From an uncultured bacterium (GTDB taxonomy: Bacteria > Methylomirabilota > Methylomirabilia > Rokubacteriales > CSP1-6): a stretch of DNA of 6,114 bases. The stretch is taken from contig CAMLFJ010000220.1 in assembly GCA_946479205.1 (NCBI GenBank), positions 1 to 6,114 of the forward strand. The letters are read 5' to 3'. This document shows positions 6,019 to 6,114 of this stretch, in pieces (position 1 is the stretch's first letter; each line of letters opens with the position of its first letter). A program made the position numbers and the translations under genes. The notes under the pieces are model-generated. The model was not told where the DNA came from. It searched no databases and was given only the letters and a program-made list of their open reading frames with translations.

Positions 6019-6114
6019 TTACTTCTTGGCGCCCAGCTTCGTCTCCAGCAGGAGCTTGACCTCGGCGGCGGCGGCGCGCCAGAGCGCCCCACCCGGCTTG
6101 TCGTACTCGGCCTG
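6019..6114 (-). CDS. C-terminal end of an unidentified upstream gene (5' partial)
   Basis: On the minus strand an open frame enters from the right edge and ends at TAA (6019-6021). The 31 residues begin QAEYDKPGGALWRAA and end in LLLETKLGAKK. Codons end mostly in G or C, as in the neighbours, and the sequence reads as an amphipathic C-terminal helix with a basic end. The gene stops 34 bases before the start of the monooxygenase and is probably the preceding member of the same operon. Too little is visible to name a family. That it is real rests on codon bias, the sensible stop position just ahead of the next Shine-Dalgarno sequence, and gene order. Confidence 0.6.
   Translation of the reverse strand, partial: QAEYDKPGGALWRAAAAEVKLLLETKLGAKK

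Noticed and set aside
4896..6059. 387-codon open frame on the plus strand opposite the monooxygenase
   Set aside because: Antisense reading of a clear LLM gene; composition is Leu/Gly/Asp/His-rich with no recognisable domain.
1..6114. CRISPR array, tRNA or rRNA genes, insertion sequence or attachment site
   Set aside because: No regularly spaced repeats, cloverleaf, rRNA-like segment, transposase or terminal inverted repeats were seen on reading both strands.

Overview
The window is a very GC-rich bacterial chromosome segment with tight gene packing. The codons of every gene end mostly in G or C. Such composition, a large cyclase/ATPase-type TPR protein, and luciferase-like monooxygenase and zinc dehydrogenase genes side by side would fit a soil lineage such as Ca. 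Rokubacteria/Methylomirabilota, or an actinobacterium or myxobacterium-like organism. That assignment is inference from style; the window has no marker gene.

Layout. (1) Positions 3-926, plus strand: the C-terminal TPR array of a large signalling protein whose start lies beyond the left edge. (2) 927-1011: an 85-base gap with a strong Shine-Dalgarno sequence and at best a weak promoter. (3) 1012-1635, plus: an unrecognised 207-residue protein ending in a 34-residue Lys/Arg tail. (4) 1731-3896, plus: a thermolysin/fungalysin-like zinc metallopeptidase with FTP/PepSY-type propeptide features, an HEYGH...E metal site and a C-terminal Ig-like domain. (5) 3883-4878, minus: a zinc-dependent medium-chain alcohol dehydrogenase. 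(6) 4875-5984, minus: a luciferase-like (LLM) flavin monooxygenase. (7) 6019-6114, minus: the last 31 residues of an upstream gene.

The minus-strand genes form a compact operon transcribed 7 to 6 to 5. There are 34 bases between the first two, and a GTGA stop/start overlap between the monooxygenase and the dehydrogenase. This looks like a small oxidative catabolic unit of unknown substrate. The plus-strand pair (3, 4) converges on it. The peptidase and dehydrogenase genes overlap tail to tail by 14 bases, and a strong hairpin lies just past the peptidase stop, inside the dehydrogenase gene.

The most unusual point is the junction between genes 3 and 4. The peptidase frame already looks coding right after the TAG of gene 3, yet its first usable start codon is about 96 bases further on. 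A heptamer GGGCCCG (1611-1617) lies in exactly the phase needed for a -1 frameshift that would fuse the two proteins into about 961 residues. A single-base assembly error, a programmed frameshift and a plain GTG start at 1731 are all open. Neither protein shows a signal peptide, which is odd for this peptidase type.
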